Shown here one piece after another: positions 8,648-18,257 of a stretch of DNA of 64,000 nt (position 1 is the stretch's first letter; every line of letters starts with the position of its first letter). The DNA lies in assembly GCF_002115785.1 (NCBI RefSeq), contig NZ_JFJY01000005.1, positions 124,001 to 188,000 on the forward strand, written 5' to 3'. Below the pieces are notes generated by a model. The model made no database searches, was not told where the DNA came from, and worked only from the letters and a program-made list of their open reading frames with translations. Source of the DNA: Thalassospira sp. MCCC 1A03138 (GTDB taxonomy: Bacteria; Pseudomonadota; Alphaproteobacteria; Rhodospirillales; Thalassospiraceae). Made by a program: the position numbers and the translations under genes.

Positions 8648-9094
8648 ATGAGCAAGTTCAACATCGACAACGACACCATTCGCCAGCTTGCCGAGCTGCT
8701 GGACGAGACCAACCTGACCGAGATCGAAGTTGCCGCAGGCGACAATCGCATTCGCGTCGCCCGTCAGGGCACCATGGTTGCAGCCGCTCCGGCTGCTGCA
8801 CCGGTTGCGGCTCCTGCTGCGGCGGCTGCTCCGGCGGCACCTGCTGATGCAGGTTCCCATCCGGGTGCTGTAAAATCGCCGATGGTTGGCGTGGTCTATT
8901 TCGCACCGGAACCCGGCGCTGCACCGTTTATTTCGGTCGGTTCCAGCGTTTCCGAAGGCCAGACCCTGATGCTGATCGAAGCAATGAAGACCTTCAACCC
9001 GATCCGCGCGCCGAAATCTGGCAAAATCAGCCAGATCATCGCAACCGACGGCCATCCGGTCGAGTATGACGAGCCGCTGGTCATTATTGAATAA
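8648..9094 (+). CDS. accB: Acetyl-CoA carboxylase biotin carboxyl carrier protein
   Basis: 148 residues: an N-terminal helical segment (residues 1-40), an Ala/Pro-rich flexible linker (about 45-70), and a C-terminal biotinyl domain with EAMKTFNPI, Lys being the biotin site. The residues after Lys (Thr-Phe) differ from the commoner Met-Met but the motif is otherwise intact. AccB carries CO2 from AccC to the AccAD carboxyltransferase in the first step of fatty-acid synthesis. It lies 11 bp after aroQ and 17 bp before accC. Confidence 0.96.
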   Translation: MSKFNIDNDTIRQLAELLDETNLTEIEVAAGDNRIRVARQGTMVAAAPAAAPVAAPAAAAAPAAPADAGSHPGAVKSPMVGVVYFAPEPGAAPFISVGSSVSEGQTLMLIEAMKTFNPIRAPKSGKISQIIATDGHPVEYDEPLVIIE

Positions 9095-9111
9095 GCCGGG
9101 GTAAACACCGC

Positions 9112-10455
9112 ATGTTCGACAAACTACTGATTGCCAACCGTGGCGAAATCGCGCTGCGTATTCAGCGCGCCTGCCGCGAAATGGGCATCAAAACTGTCGC
9201 GGTGCATTCCACCGCCGATGCAGATGCCATGCATGTCCGCCTGGCAGACGAAGCCGTCTGCATCGGCCCGGCAGCATCGAAAGACAGCTATCTGAATATT
9301 CCGGCGATCCTGTCGGCGGCCGAAATCACCGGGGCGGAAGCCATCCATCCGGGTTACGGCTTCCTGTCGGAAAATGCCGACTTTGCCGCCATGGTCGAAG
9401 AACACGGCTTTGCCTTTGTCGGTCCGTCGGCGGAACATATCCGTATGATGGGTGACAAGATCACCGCCAAACTGACCGCAGCCAAACTGGGCATTCCGGT
9501 TGTTCCGGGGTCGGACGGAGAAATCACCACCGTTGCCGAAGCCCAGAAATGCGCCAAGGAAATCGGCTATCCGGTCCTGATCAAGGCATCGGGCGGCGGC
9601 GGCGGTCGCGGCATGAAAGTGGTCGAGCGCGACGAAGACCTTGCAGAAGCCTTTTCCATGACCCGCAAGGAAGCATTGCAGAACTTTGGCAATGCCGCGG
9701 TTTATATGGAAAAATACCTTGGCAAACCGCGCCATATCGAACTTCAGGTTATCGGTGATTCCCACGGAAATGCCGTCCATCTGTTCGAACGTGACTGTTC
9801 GTTGCAGCGCCGCCATCAGAAAGTGCTTGAAGAAGCCCCTTCCCCGACGCTGACACCGGAAGAACGCGAACGTATCGGTTCGACCGTTGCCAACGCGATG
9901 CGTGGCATGGGGTATCGCAATGCCGGTACGATCGAATTCCTGTATGAAAATGGCGAGTTCTATTTCATCGAAATGAACACCCGCCTGCAGGTCGAACATC
10001 CGGTGACCGAAGCCATTTCGGGCGTTGACCTTGTGCGTGAACAGATTCGCGTTGCCGCGGGCCTTGAACTATCCTTTACGCAGGAAGATCTGGAAATTCA
10101 CGGCCATGCGATTGAATGCCGCATCAATGCCGAAGATCCGGAAACCTTTGTGCCGTCACCGGGCAAGATCAAGGAATATCATGCACCGGGCGGTTTGGGC
10201 GTTCGTGTCGATAGCGGTATCTATACCGGTTATTCGATCCCGCCCTATTACGACAGCATGATTGCAAAGCTGATCGTGCATGGGCGTGACCGCGAAGAAT
10301 GCATGATGCGCCTGCGCCGTGCCTTGGCCGAATATGCGATTGGCGGGATCAAAACCACCATTCCGCTGCATCAGAAGCTTCTGGCGCAGCCTGATATCCA
10401 GAAAGGTGATTACGATATTCACTGGCTGGAAAAATTCATGGGCATGAAGAAGTAA
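9112..10455 (+). CDS. accC: Acetyl-CoA carboxylase, biotin carboxylase subunit
   Basis: 447 residues, standard for AccC, which carboxylates biotin on AccB using ATP and bicarbonate. N-terminal [16 protein letters not shown], the ATP-grasp glycine loop [10 protein letters not shown], the [14 protein letters not shown] stretch, [16 protein letters not shown] and the catalytic [14 protein letters not shown] are all present. Last gene of the aroQ-accBC operon, followed by a terminator. Distinct from the MCC alpha subunit at 48689, which carries its own biotinyl domain. Confidence 0.97.
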   Translation: MFDKLLIANRGEIALRIQRACREMGIKTVAVHSTADADAMHVRLADEAVCIGPAASKDSYLNIPAILSAAEITGAEAIHPGYGFLSENADFAAMVEEHGFAFVGPSAEHIRMMGDKITAKLTAAKLGIPVVPGSDGEITTVAEAQKCAKEIGYPVLIKASGGGGGRGMKVVERDEDLAEAFSMTRKEALQNFGNAAVYMEKYLGKPRHIELQVIGDSHGNAVHLFERDCSLQRRHQKVLEEAPSPTLTPEERERIGSTVANAMRGMGYRNAGTIEFLYENGEFYFIEMNTRLQVEHPVTEAISGVDLVREQIRVAAGLELSFTQEDLEIHGHAIECRINAEDPETFVPSPGKIKEYHAPGGLGVRVDSGIYTGYSIPPYYDSMIAKLIVHGRDREECMMRLRRALAEYAIGGIKTTIPLHQKLLAQPDIQKGDYDIHWLEKFMGMKK

Positions 10456-10473
10456 CCTTCTTTATCCCGATCA

Positions 10474-10509
10474 AAAAACGGGGCTTCCTTTCGGGAGTCC
10501 CGTTTTTGT
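10474..10509 (+). terminator. Rho-independent terminator of aroQ-accBC
   Basis: A 15-bp stem with one G/T mismatch (10474-10488 with 10493-10507), TTTC loop and T5 tail, 19 bp after the accC stop. The left A-run makes it usable from the minus side too, for the lysE-family gene. Confidence 0.88.
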
Positions 10510-10539
10510 TTGGGAATTTCCGTCAGCCCGGCAACGCCC

Positions 10540-11154
10540 CTAGCGAGAGGCAATGGCAACCGCAGCCCCGGCCATAACCGTTGCACTGGTCCGGTTGGCA
10601 ATTTTCATAGCACGTCGGCTGCGGATCAGATGACGCAGGCGCGACGCCATGAAAACCCAGGTCAGGTCGACCGCGACCAGAACCACCATCAGGGCGACGG
10701 ACAGTTCGAACCAGCCAAACAGCGACACGGATGCAAGATCAATCACCGTCGGAACCAGAGCCATATAGAACAGCATGATTTTCGGATTGCCCATCGTCAC
10801 CGTCATGCCCGCGATGAACATCCGGACACCGGATTTTGTATCGGGGATGGTTTCGGCATCGACATCAACAGGCCCGTGCCACATTTTCCACGCCAGATAC
10901 AAAAGATAAACCACACCGACATATTTGATGATGGTGAACAGAAGATGGAAGCTGTTTGCGATGGCCGAAAGGCCAAGTACGGCAAAGCTGAGCCATATCA
11001 GTTCGCCAATCCACAATGCGGCCAGAAACGGCAGGATATCGCGGTATCCGCGTGCAAGAACCCGGGCCACCAGTGCCGCAACACTTGGTCCCGGCGATCC
11101 TGATGCCACCAGCAACGCCCCGGCAAAAATAATCAGCGAAGAAATTTCGAGCAT
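10540..11154 (-). CDS. LysE/RhtB-family amino-acid exporter
   Basis: 204 residues, about six hydrophobic segments, with the family hallmark GSPGPSVAALVARVLARG near residue 20 and the conserved NPKIMLFYMALVPT stretch. LysE/RhtB proteins are inner-membrane exporters of amino acids and related metabolites; the substrate cannot be inferred. The gene stands alone and is divergent from aat. Confidence 0.87.
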   Translation of the reverse strand: MLEISSLIIFAGALLVASGSPGPSVAALVARVLARGYRDILPFLAALWIGELIWLSFAVLGLSAIANSFHLLFTIIKYVGVVYLLYLAWKMWHGPVDVDAETIPDTKSGVRMFIAGMTVTMGNPKIMLFYMALVPTVIDLASVSLFGWFELSVALMVVLVAVDLTWVFMASRLRHLIRSRRAMKIANRTSATVMAGAAVAIASR

Positions 11155-11310
11155 TTTACAATTCCGGCGCGAAAGAATTAATCATACATTTCGATTATCA
11201 TGCCAAACATAGTCGATGGACTGCAAGCTGCTATCTTGTCAGAACAGTGCCCGTTCACATATGTAAACAGAAGATTTGCAAACAGGACCGAAACCATTAT
11301 CACCGCGATC

Positions 11311-11958
11311 ATGTCGAACCAACTGACCCCTGATCTGTTGATCCGTGCCTATTCGGTCGGCCTGTTTCCCATGGCCGAAAGCCATGATGACCCGACCCTT
11401 TACTGGATTGACCCGGAATGGCGTGGCGTATTGCCGCTTGACGGCTTCCACGTGCCCAGAAGCCTGCGTAAGGCCGTGCGCAAGGGCACATTCAAGGTCC
11501 ATGTGAACAAAGCCTTTCCCGACGTCATTCGTGCCTGTGCGGAGCCAACCGACAGCCGGGATGATACCTGGATCAATGATAATATCCTTGATGCCTATTG
11601 CGCGCTTCACAAGATGGGGTGCGCCCATTCGATCGAGGCATGGCTTGATGACAGGCTGGTTGGTGGCCTTTATGGCGTCAGCCTTGGGCAGGCGTTTTTT
11701 GGCGAAAGCATGTTTTCGCGTGCGACCAATGCATCAAAGGTGGCACTGGTACATCTCGTCGCCCTTTTACGCCAAGGCGGCTATACCCTGCTTGATACCC
11801 AGTTCGTCAATGATCACTTAAAACAGTTCGGGGTGGTCGAAATTCCCCGGGAACGCTATCGTTCCGATCTTGCCCGGGCGCTGGCCGGACGCGCAAGCCT
11901 GCCGTTTGAAGCCGACCCCGAATTTATCGAACAGGTCTTGCAGCAAGGTGACCGGTAA
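11311..11958 (+). CDS. aat: Leucyl/phenylalanyl-tRNA--protein transferase
   Basis: 215 residues from ATG 11311; this matches the family start ([19 protein letters not shown]). Motifs include [48 protein letters not shown], and [20 protein letters not shown]. The enzyme adds Leu or Phe to proteins starting with Lys or Arg, creating type 2 N-degrons read by ClpS and degraded by ClpAP; clpS and clpA are 10 kb away. Reading further upstream in frame gives no plausible extra domain. Confidence 0.95.
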   Translation: MSNQLTPDLLIRAYSVGLFPMAESHDDPTLYWIDPEWRGVLPLDGFHVPRSLRKAVRKGTFKVHVNKAFPDVIRACAEPTDSRDDTWINDNILDAYCALHKMGCAHSIEAWLDDRLVGGLYGVSLGQAFFGESMFSRATNASKVALVHLVALLRQGGYTLLDTQFVNDHLKQFGVVEIPRERYRSDLARALAGRASLPFEADPEFIEQVLQQGDR

Positions 11959-12017
11959 CATCCCTTACTATCATACCCTGCCCGCCTCCTTATCCCCGAG
12001 AAAGACTGATCGTTATA

Positions 12018-12500
12018 ATGCAGATACGCCCTGCCACCGAAAATGACGTCGCCAAGATCCTTGAAATCGTTGGCCCGGTCCTGCGCGCCGGTGAAACCTA
12101 TGTCATGCCGACCGACATGACCGATGAAGAAGTGCTGGCTTATTGGATGGGTGCAGACAAGGAGACCCTTGTTGCCGAGGAAGACGGGAAGATTGTCGGC
12201 ACCTATTACCTGAAAGCCAATCAGCCCGGCAATGGCGCGCATGTCGCCAATTGCGGCTATATGACCGCCCCGGATGCAGGCGGGCGCGGAATTGCGCGGC
12301 GAATGTGCGAAGACTCGCTGATCCGTGCAAGGGATCGGGGCTTTAAGGCCATGCAGTTCAATTTCGTCATCGCCAGCAACAAGGCTGCCGTCCATCTTTG
12401 GCCACAGCTTGGCTTTGAAATTGCCGGGCGATTGCCCGGTGCCTATATGCACCCCTTACATGGCGAAACCGACGCGCTGATCATGCATCGCAAACTTTGA
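12018..12500 (+). CDS. GNAT-family N-acetyltransferase
   Basis: 160 residues with the GNAT fold: N-terminal MQIRPATENDVAKILEI, an acetyl-CoA pyrophosphate loop region around APDAGGRGIARRMCEDSLIRA, and C-terminal SNKAAVHLWPQLGFEIAGRLPGAY. Related to predicted acetyltransferases of the YhhY/PhnO type, but substrate is not predictable. It follows aat by 59 bp on the same strand. Confidence 0.85.
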   Translation: MQIRPATENDVAKILEIVGPVLRAGETYVMPTDMTDEEVLAYWMGADKETLVAEEDGKIVGTYYLKANQPGNGAHVANCGYMTAPDAGGRGIARRMCEDSLIRARDRGFKAMQFNFVIASNKAAVHLWPQLGFEIAGRLPGAYMHPLHGETDALIMHRKL

Positions 12501-12528
12501 TCTTTTGTGCCGTCTTCCCAAAAGAAAA

Positions 12529-12565
12529 CTGACGCCACATGGACGTCAGTTCTTTGTTTTACTGG
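12529..12565 (+). terminator. Rho-independent terminator after GNAT gene
   Basis: AACTGACG pairs with CGTCAGTT, extended by CC/GG with one bulged A, followed by a T-rich tail (TTCTTTGTTTT). It lies about 30 bp after the GNAT stop, before the end of the convergent DUF218 gene. Confidence 0.7.
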
Positions 12566-12582
12566 CATTTTCAAGTGCCTGA

Positions 12583-13644
12583 TTACTGCTGCAGGCCCGG
12601 GAACGCCCAGATGCCCGATACGCGCAGCATATCGCGATAGACGACCAGCTTTTCGCTGTCGCTGACTTTCGATGCTTCTTCGATGCTGTCGAAATCCAGT
12701 GCGATCAGCGGATGAACCGGTGCATCCAGACCATACTGATCCAGCGCATCCTGAAGCACGGTTTTCGCGCGACGCATATGGCTGGCACTGGTAACCAGAA
12801 TGACGTCATCGGTTGTATGCCGGTTCAGAAGGTTTGCGATATTCAGCATATTACCGACGGTGTCTTTTGATTTGTCCTCGACCATGATCCGGTCGCGATC
12901 AACGCCCTGCTCCACCAGCCAGCGCATCATCATGTCGCCTTCGGTCACACCCGATTGCGGCTGCCCCCCGGTTACCATCACACGGGCGGTCGGATTTGCC
13001 TTGGCCGCCTTCAGACCGATTTCAAGACGCTGCATCAGCGGTTCGCGCATTGTGCCATCTTCGGCAAGCGCATAACCCAGAATGACGATGGTGGATTTTT
13101 CGCCCAGTACCGGGACGTCCTGATTGGGGGCCTCCGCCATATTGGCATCGGCCCGCAGGAAACGTTTGCGATAGGCATCCGCACTGTCGCGGTCAATTCC
13201 GGCCATCGCATCCATATAGTTGCGATACTGATTCTCATCGCCGCGGATATGCGCCAGTGCTGCCAACCATGTATAGGCATCAAAGGCATGTGGATCGACA
13301 CGGGTAATCCCGATATAGGTTTCTTGCGCCTCGTCGAGTTTCTTTTGCAGAATACGGGCCGATGCGATTCCGTAGCGCAGATCAATCCGTTCCGGCGCCA
13401 GTTTCGATGCCTCGGCAAAGGCCTGTTCGACGACATCGTATCGCCCGTGCAGGGTAATGCCCTTGAACACCTCGGCCTCGGCCTTTTTGATGTCACCACC
13501 CGACCAGTAATAATGCATTCCCGTGTCGACCAGTTCGCGAATACGCGCCCCATCCGTGGCATCGGCCGCCATTGCCGGGCTAAAACCAGCCCCCGCCAGC
13601 ATTAGCGATATGCCAAACCCGACTGCCATTCTCTTTATTGTCAT
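12583..13644 (-). CDS. Exported TPR-like / DUF218 (YdcF/SanA-type) protein
   Basis: 353 residues from the ATG at 13644, where AGGAG lies 8 nt upstream. The signal peptide ends in AMA (about residue 26). Residues ~30-170 are helical and TPR-like. Residues ~185-340 are a DUF218 domain (STIVILGYAL, MVTGGQPQSGVTEGDMMMRWL, ILVTSASHMRRAKTVL, with the invariant Ser-His-Met-Arg-Arg region). DUF218 proteins such as ElyC and SanA act in envelope or peptidoglycan homeostasis; the biochemical reaction is not established. This one lacks the usual transmembrane anchors and should be periplasmic. Confidence 0.85.
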   Translation of the reverse strand: MTIKRMAVGFGISLMLAGAGFSPAMAADATDGARIRELVDTGMHYYWSGGDIKKAEAEVFKGITLHGRYDVVEQAFAEASKLAPERIDLRYGIASARILQKKLDEAQETYIGITRVDPHAFDAYTWLAALAHIRGDENQYRNYMDAMAGIDRDSADAYRKRFLRADANMAEAPNQDVPVLGEKSTIVILGYALAEDGTMREPLMQRLEIGLKAAKANPTARVMVTGGQPQSGVTEGDMMMRWLVEQGVDRDRIMVEDKSKDTVGNMLNIANLLNRHTTDDVILVTSASHMRRAKTVLQDALDQYGLDAPVHPLIALDFDSIEEASKVSDSEKLVVYRDMLRVSGIWAFPGLQQ

Positions 13645-13810
13645 TTTTCTTCTCCTACTGTGAAGCCAACCAAACGCAGCAGGACAATCCAATCATGAAA
13701 AATACCTTTTGAATACCACAATGTTACAAATTTATTGCAAACCCGGATTTCAGACAGAAATGGTATTTATTGGTATTATTTTTAAGATACCAATCAGCTT
13801 GGCGACAAAA

Positions 13811-13840
13811 AAAGAGGGCGGCGCATTTTGCGCCGCCCTC
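13811..13840 (-). terminator. Rho-independent terminator of serA
   Basis: A perfect 12-bp GC-rich stem (GAGGGCGGCGCA / TGCGCCGCCCTC) with a TTT apex, followed on the minus strand by a T7 run. It is about 30 bp beyond the serA stop. Confidence 0.9.
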
Positions 13841-13866
13841 GTCATTTTCAGTAATTTCTGGTCCGA

Positions 13867-15108
13867 TCAGAACAGGAAGCGAACCCGAAGCGTACCGTCG
13901 ATGGCTTCGAGTTCCTTGCGGATACCAAGCCCTGGCTGGATTTCCTCGTCGACTTCGACAACCACGTAACCCACACCGCCTTCGGAACGCAGATACTGAC
14001 CGCTGATATTCATGCCACGCGTTGCAAACACGTCGTTGATTTTCGACAGAACGCCCGGAACGTTGCGGTGAATATGCATGAAGCGGGTGTGCTTGCGATC
14101 CTTGACCGGCAGCGAAACTTCCGGGAAGTTGACCGCCCCCAGCGTCGACCCGTTATCGGAATAGGTGATCAGCTTGTCGGCAACTTCGACACCAATATTT
14201 TCCTGTGCTTCCTGGGTGGAACCACCGATATGCGGGGTCAGGATCACGTTCGGCATACCGCGAAGCGGGCTCTGGAATTCCTCGTCCTTGCCCGCAGGCT
14301 CGACCGGGAAGACGTCAAGGGCTGCACCGGCCAGATGGCCGCGTTCCAGGGCCGCAGCGAGGTCTTCGATCACGATGACATTGCCACGTGCCGCGTTGAT
14401 CAGGTGCGCCCCCGGCTTCATCTTGGCGATTTCGGTCGCGGTGATCATGTTTTTGGTCTGCTCGTTGGCCGGAACATGCAACGAAACGACATCAGATTTC
14501 GCCAGCAATTCATCCATCGAGCTGCACGAGGTTGCGTTGCCCATCGCAAGCTTATTGATCACATCATAATAAATGACGTTCATGCCAAGCGATTCCGCCA
14601 GAACCGACAGCTGCGACCCGATATGGCCGTAGCCGATGATGCCCAGGGTTTTGCCGCGCGCCTCGTACGAGCCCTTGGCATTTTTAAGCCAGCCACCAGC
14701 ATGGGCGGCCTTGTCACGCTGCGGGATACCGCGCATCAGCATGATGATCTGACCCAGAACCAGTTCGGCGACCGAACGGGTATTGGAATAAGGCGCGTTG
14801 AAAACTGGAATACCGCGCATGGCGGCAGCTTTCAGATCAACCTGATTGGTGCCGATACAGAAACAGCCGATCGAGGTCAGCTTGGATGCCGCGTCGATAA
14901 CATCTTCGGTCAGTTTGGTGCGGGAACGGATGCCCAGAAAATGCGCTTCGGAGACGACGGATTTCAGTTCATCCGCATCCAGAGCAGCAGGGTAGTGGTC
15001 GACATTTGAGTAGCCGGCCTCTTTGAACATCTTTACAGCGTTTTCATGGATACCTTCGAGCAGGACGATCTTGATCTTGTCCTTCTCCAACGAAAGCTTG
15101 CTGTTCAC
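13867..15108 (-). CDS. serA: D-3-phosphoglycerate dehydrogenase
   Basis: 413 residues, the E. coli-type length with one C-terminal ACT domain. The Rossmann motif is GKTLGIIGYGHIGSQL, the NAD-domain catalytic residues lie in NAARGNVI and LTPHIGGSTQEAQ, and the N terminus is IKIVLLEGIHENAV. The ACT domain begins at about residue 340 (RFMHIHRNVPGVLSKIN), where serine feedback inhibition acts in the E. coli enzyme. The GTG at 15108 is preferred because AAGGA lies 9 nt upstream. It oxidises 3-phosphoglycerate to 3-phosphohydroxypyruvate, the first step of serine synthesis. serC is not in the window. Confidence 0.94.
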   Translation of the reverse strand: MNSKLSLEKDKIKIVLLEGIHENAVKMFKEAGYSNVDHYPAALDADELKSVVSEAHFLGIRSRTKLTEDVIDAASKLTSIGCFCIGTNQVDLKAAAMRGIPVFNAPYSNTRSVAELVLGQIIMLMRGIPQRDKAAHAGGWLKNAKGSYEARGKTLGIIGYGHIGSQLSVLAESLGMNVIYYDVINKLAMGNATSCSSMDELLAKSDVVSLHVPANEQTKNMITATEIAKMKPGAHLINAARGNVIVIEDLAAALERGHLAGAALDVFPVEPAGKDEEFQSPLRGMPNVILTPHIGGSTQEAQENIGVEVADKLITYSDNGSTLGAVNFPEVSLPVKDRKHTRFMHIHRNVPGVLSKINDVFATRGMNISGQYLRSEGGVGYVVVEVDEEIQPGLGIRKELEAIDGTLRVRFLF

Positions 15109-15164
15109 GGCGCACCATCCTTTTCTTTGCGAGGGCGACACGGGCATTTCCCGAGCCGTAGGGC

Positions 15165-15176
15165 CGTAACGTTACG
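15165..15176. promoter_or_regulatory. Palindrome upstream of serA
   Basis: CGTAACGTTACG is a perfect 12-bp palindrome 57 bp upstream of the serA start, inside a longer imperfect inverted repeat (AGGGC...GCCCT). It lies between serA and a divergent gene and could be an operator. No regulator is identifiable. Confidence 0.35.
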
Positions 15177-15336
15177 CGCCCTTGGCCCAATGAAATAGGG
15201 CCTAAGGCAACGTCCGTCAAAGGCTTTCCCTTGCGCAAACATGCAATGCGCCTATCTTCTGAACGCATATACCGGCTATTGCGTATAGAATGCAGGCCCG
15301 AACGGCGACCAAGGATTGAACACAGGGGACCCCATC

Positions 15337-16485
15337 TTGCCTGCCGAGATAAGAACCGTTACCGATATCCATAAAATCGGCGAAACCGACTGGGACAAAT
15401 GCGCAGGCACGGCGAACCCGTTTGTCAGCTTTGCCTTTCTTTCCGCAATGGAAGATAGCGGCTCGGCCAATGCCGATACCGGTTGGCAGCCGTTTCATCT
15501 GGTGGTTACCGATGATGACGATACGGTTGCCGGTATTGTGCCGCTTTATGTCAAATCGCATTCCTATGGCGAATATGTCTTCGACTGGAGCTGGGCGGAA
15601 GCCTATGAGCGAGCGGGTGGACGGTATTATCCGAAATTACAGGCCGCAGTACCCTTTTCACCGGTTCCGGGCCCGCGGCTTTTGATTCGGTCCGATCATC
15701 CAGCCCCCGACCGCGTTCGCACACTTCTGATTGGTGCGCTTTGTGCCCTGCCCGAACGGCTTGGCATTGCCAGCCTGCATGTAACGTTTTGCAGTGGCGA
15801 TGAAAGCCGGGCGATGGAAAATGCCGGATTTCTTCCGCGAACCGGCATTCAATATCACTGGTACAATCGTGGTTACGACAGTTTTGACGATTTCCTTGGC
15901 GCGCTGAATTCGCGCAAACGCAAAAATCTGCGCAAGGAACGCAAACAGGTGCGCGATGCGGGATACAGTTTCGAGGTGCTATCGGGTGATGACCTTAAAG
16001 CCGCCCATTGGGATCGGTTTTATGCCTTTTATCACGACACATCGGATCGCAAATGGGGGCAGGCCTATTTAACACGGGAGTTCTTTGATCTTCTGCATGA
16101 ACGGATCCGGGACCGGACCGTTTTGGTTGCCGCCTTTCGCGATAGCGACATGGTTGCCGGGGCGCTTAACCTGATCGGATCGGACACATTGTACGGGCGC
16201 AACTGGGGCACCATCGACCGGACACCGCTTTTGCATTTCGAAACCTGTTACTATCAGGCGATCGATATCGCGATTGAGCGCGGCCTTAAAACGGTTGAGG
16301 CCGGGGCACAGGGTGAACACAAAATTCAGCGCGGCTATGAACCTGTTCTGACCCATTCCGCCCATCTGATCGCAGACACCGGTCTTCGCAATGCCGTTGC
16401 CCGTTTTCTGGATCAGGAACGCAGCCACATCGCGCAGGACCGTGAATTCATCATGGCCGAACACAGCCCGTTCAGACAGGAATGA
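15337..16485 (+). CDS. COG3146-family (GNAT-like, DUF482) protein
   Basis: 382 residues from the TTG at 15337; AGGGGA sits 7 nt upstream, whereas the TTG at 15316 would place its AAGGA with no spacing. The sequence matches the family annotated as predicted N-acyltransferases with a double GNAT fold: NPFVSFAFLSAMEDSGS, FDWSWAEAYERAG, YYPKLQAAVPFSPVPGPRLL, LNSRKRKNLRKERKQV and EAGAQGEHKIQRGY. No reaction is established. It is divergent from serA. Confidence 0.85.
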   Translation: MPAEIRTVTDIHKIGETDWDKCAGTANPFVSFAFLSAMEDSGSANADTGWQPFHLVVTDDDDTVAGIVPLYVKSHSYGEYVFDWSWAEAYERAGGRYYPKLQAAVPFSPVPGPRLLIRSDHPAPDRVRTLLIGALCALPERLGIASLHVTFCSGDESRAMENAGFLPRTGIQYHWYNRGYDSFDDFLGALNSRKRKNLRKERKQVRDAGYSFEVLSGDDLKAAHWDRFYAFYHDTSDRKWGQAYLTREFFDLLHERIRDRTVLVAAFRDSDMVAGALNLIGSDTLYGRNWGTIDRTPLLHFETCYYQAIDIAIERGLKTVEAGAQGEHKIQRGYEPVLTHSAHLIADTGLRNAVARFLDQERSHIAQDREFIMAEHSPFRQE

Positions 16486-16503
16486 ACCGGTAACAAGCCA
16501 AAC

Positions 16504-16542
16504 AAAAAGGGCGCGATGCAACACCACCGCGCCCCTTCCGAT
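16504..16542. terminator. Weak terminator-like hairpin between convergent genes
   Basis: AAAGGGCGCG pairs with CGCGCCCCTT with one A/C mismatch and a 12-nt loop, 20-55 bp after the COG3146 gene. The T tail on the plus side is poor. On the minus strand (TTTTTGTTTGG) it would terminate the chemoreceptor gene better. Confidence 0.45.
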
Positions 16543-16562
16543 TCCCACGAAACTCGGTTATT

Positions 16563-18245
16563 TTATACGGCCCTGACGTCGTTCAGGAAGCCGTTCACAT
16601 GGGATCTCAGTTCGTCATTGGCGGCGGCAAGACGGCCAACACAATCAAGCTGACCATGTGAAAGATCACCGCTTTCCGTTGTTGCCTCGGCCACGTTTTT
16701 CACCGCGTTCGAAATGGCGACGTTGCCATTGGCAGCCCCTTCGACACTCCGTGAAATTTCTTCGGTTGCAGCGCCCTGCTCTTCCACCGCACTGGCAACA
16801 ACCGACATCAGTTCATCAATTTGATGAATGGTTTCGGCAAAGCCGCGAACGGCTTCGGCGGCGGCACCTGTTTCACCCTGCATTTCGGTAATTTTTGCAG
16901 TGATCTGTTCGGTTGCCTTCACCGTCTGGGCAGCAAGGTTTTTGACCTCCCCCGCCACCACCGCAAAGCCCTTGCCCGCATCGCCAGCACGTGCCGATTC
17001 AATTGTCGCGTTAAGTGCCAGGAGGTTTGTCTGATCAGCAATGTCGCTGATCAGACTGACAACTTCACCAACACTTTGCGCCGCCTCGTTCAGCATTTCG
17101 ACACGCTGATTGGTGCGTTCGGTTTCCGCAACGGCATGCTGGGTGATTTCGGTAACACGTGCGATCTGCGATGCTATTTCAGAAATCGACGCGGAAAGCT
17201 GCGCGGTTGCCGATGCAACGGTTTCAATGTCTCCCGATGATTCTTCGGCCTGCTCAGCCACACTTTTCGCATCCTGATTGGCGCGCACCGAATGTGACGA
17301 AAGCGTTTCCGATGCACTGCGGACTTCGTCCAATGCGACATTAACAGCCGAAAGAACTTCCTGGATCTTATGATCGAAACCGGCGGTCAGCGTGCCCATG
17401 CGTTTGCTGCGCTCAATCTGGCGTTCGGCTTCGATCCGCTCCTGCTCGGCCATTCGGGCCCGTTCACGGGCGTTCTCACGGAAGACTTCAAGCGATTTCG
17501 CCATTGCACCAACTTCGTCGGCACGTTTCATATCAAGGATTTCGATATCCAGATTACCGGAAGCCAGACTTCCCATCGCATCGGTCATCTTGCGGATCGG
17601 CGTTGCAATCAGACGCGACAGCGTACCGCCAAACAAAGCAGCCATGGCAATCAGCAAAACAACGCCAATGCCCAGCGTCGATTGGAACAGTATCATTGCC
17701 CGTTCGACACGGTTCTCAACATCAAGGTTCATCTCGTCGATGTTTTTCGCCAGCTCCTGCGCAATCATCGATACGCTATCGGACAATTCGCGCGGTTCGC
17801 CGGATGCCTCAATCGCGCGGGCGTGGTTGACCGTCAGATAATGGCGCATCAGTTTCGCCTGTTCGCTCGCGATTTCTTCCCAACGATCAATTGCACCATC
17901 CATCTGTTCAATCAGATCGGCAATTGTCGGGTTGATGGTGGCGTAAGATTTCAGAACATCGGTACGTATATCGATCTCGGCCAACGATTTTTCGTAGCTT
18001 TCAAGCCCGGTACGATCACCGGTTGTCAGGAAATAGACCAGTTCCTGCCGCGCCATAAGATACGAGCGGTCCAGATTGCGATAGTCGCGTTCGAAATCGG
18101 CCAGATAATCACGCTGATCATTGGCGGATTTGACCTGGAAGGTCGCAAACATCCCGGCGCCCGCAACCATCAGAATGACCACTATCATCACTGCAAAGCA
18201 GGTCGTCAGCTTGGCCGGTATGGAAAGATTTTTAAAGAAGTTCAT
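16563..18245 (-). CDS. Methyl-accepting chemotaxis protein
   Basis: 560 residues. TM1 lies near residues 10-32 (LTTCFAVMIVVILMVAGAGMF), followed by a ~155-residue periplasmic four-helix-bundle-like domain, TM2 around 188-212 (LGIGVVLLIAMAALFGG), a HAMP domain (LIATPIRKMTDAMGSLASGNLDIEI), and a signalling domain with the CheA/CheW hairpin tip DQTNLLALNATIESARAGDAGKGFAVVA. No C-terminal CheR pentapeptide is seen. It lies 12 bp downstream of the gene for a soluble periplasmic Cache-like protein, so the two are very probably one operon and may act together in sensing. Confidence 0.93.
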   Translation of the reverse strand: MNFFKNLSIPAKLTTCFAVMIVVILMVAGAGMFATFQVKSANDQRDYLADFERDYRNLDRSYLMARQELVYFLTTGDRTGLESYEKSLAEIDIRTDVLKSYATINPTIADLIEQMDGAIDRWEEIASEQAKLMRHYLTVNHARAIEASGEPRELSDSVSMIAQELAKNIDEMNLDVENRVERAMILFQSTLGIGVVLLIAMAALFGGTLSRLIATPIRKMTDAMGSLASGNLDIEILDMKRADEVGAMAKSLEVFRENARERARMAEQERIEAERQIERSKRMGTLTAGFDHKIQEVLSAVNVALDEVRSASETLSSHSVRANQDAKSVAEQAEESSGDIETVASATAQLSASISEIASQIARVTEITQHAVAETERTNQRVEMLNEAAQSVGEVVSLISDIADQTNLLALNATIESARAGDAGKGFAVVAGEVKNLAAQTVKATEQITAKITEMQGETGAAAEAVRGFAETIHQIDELMSVVASAVEEQGAATEEISRSVEGAANGNVAISNAVKNVAEATTESGDLSHGQLDCVGRLAAANDELRSHVNGFLNDVRAV

Positions 18246-18257
18246 TGTCCGTCTCCC

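Noticed and set aside
14068-15009. 313-codon plus-strand open frame
   Set aside because: Lies entirely antisense to serA, a clearly identified gene.
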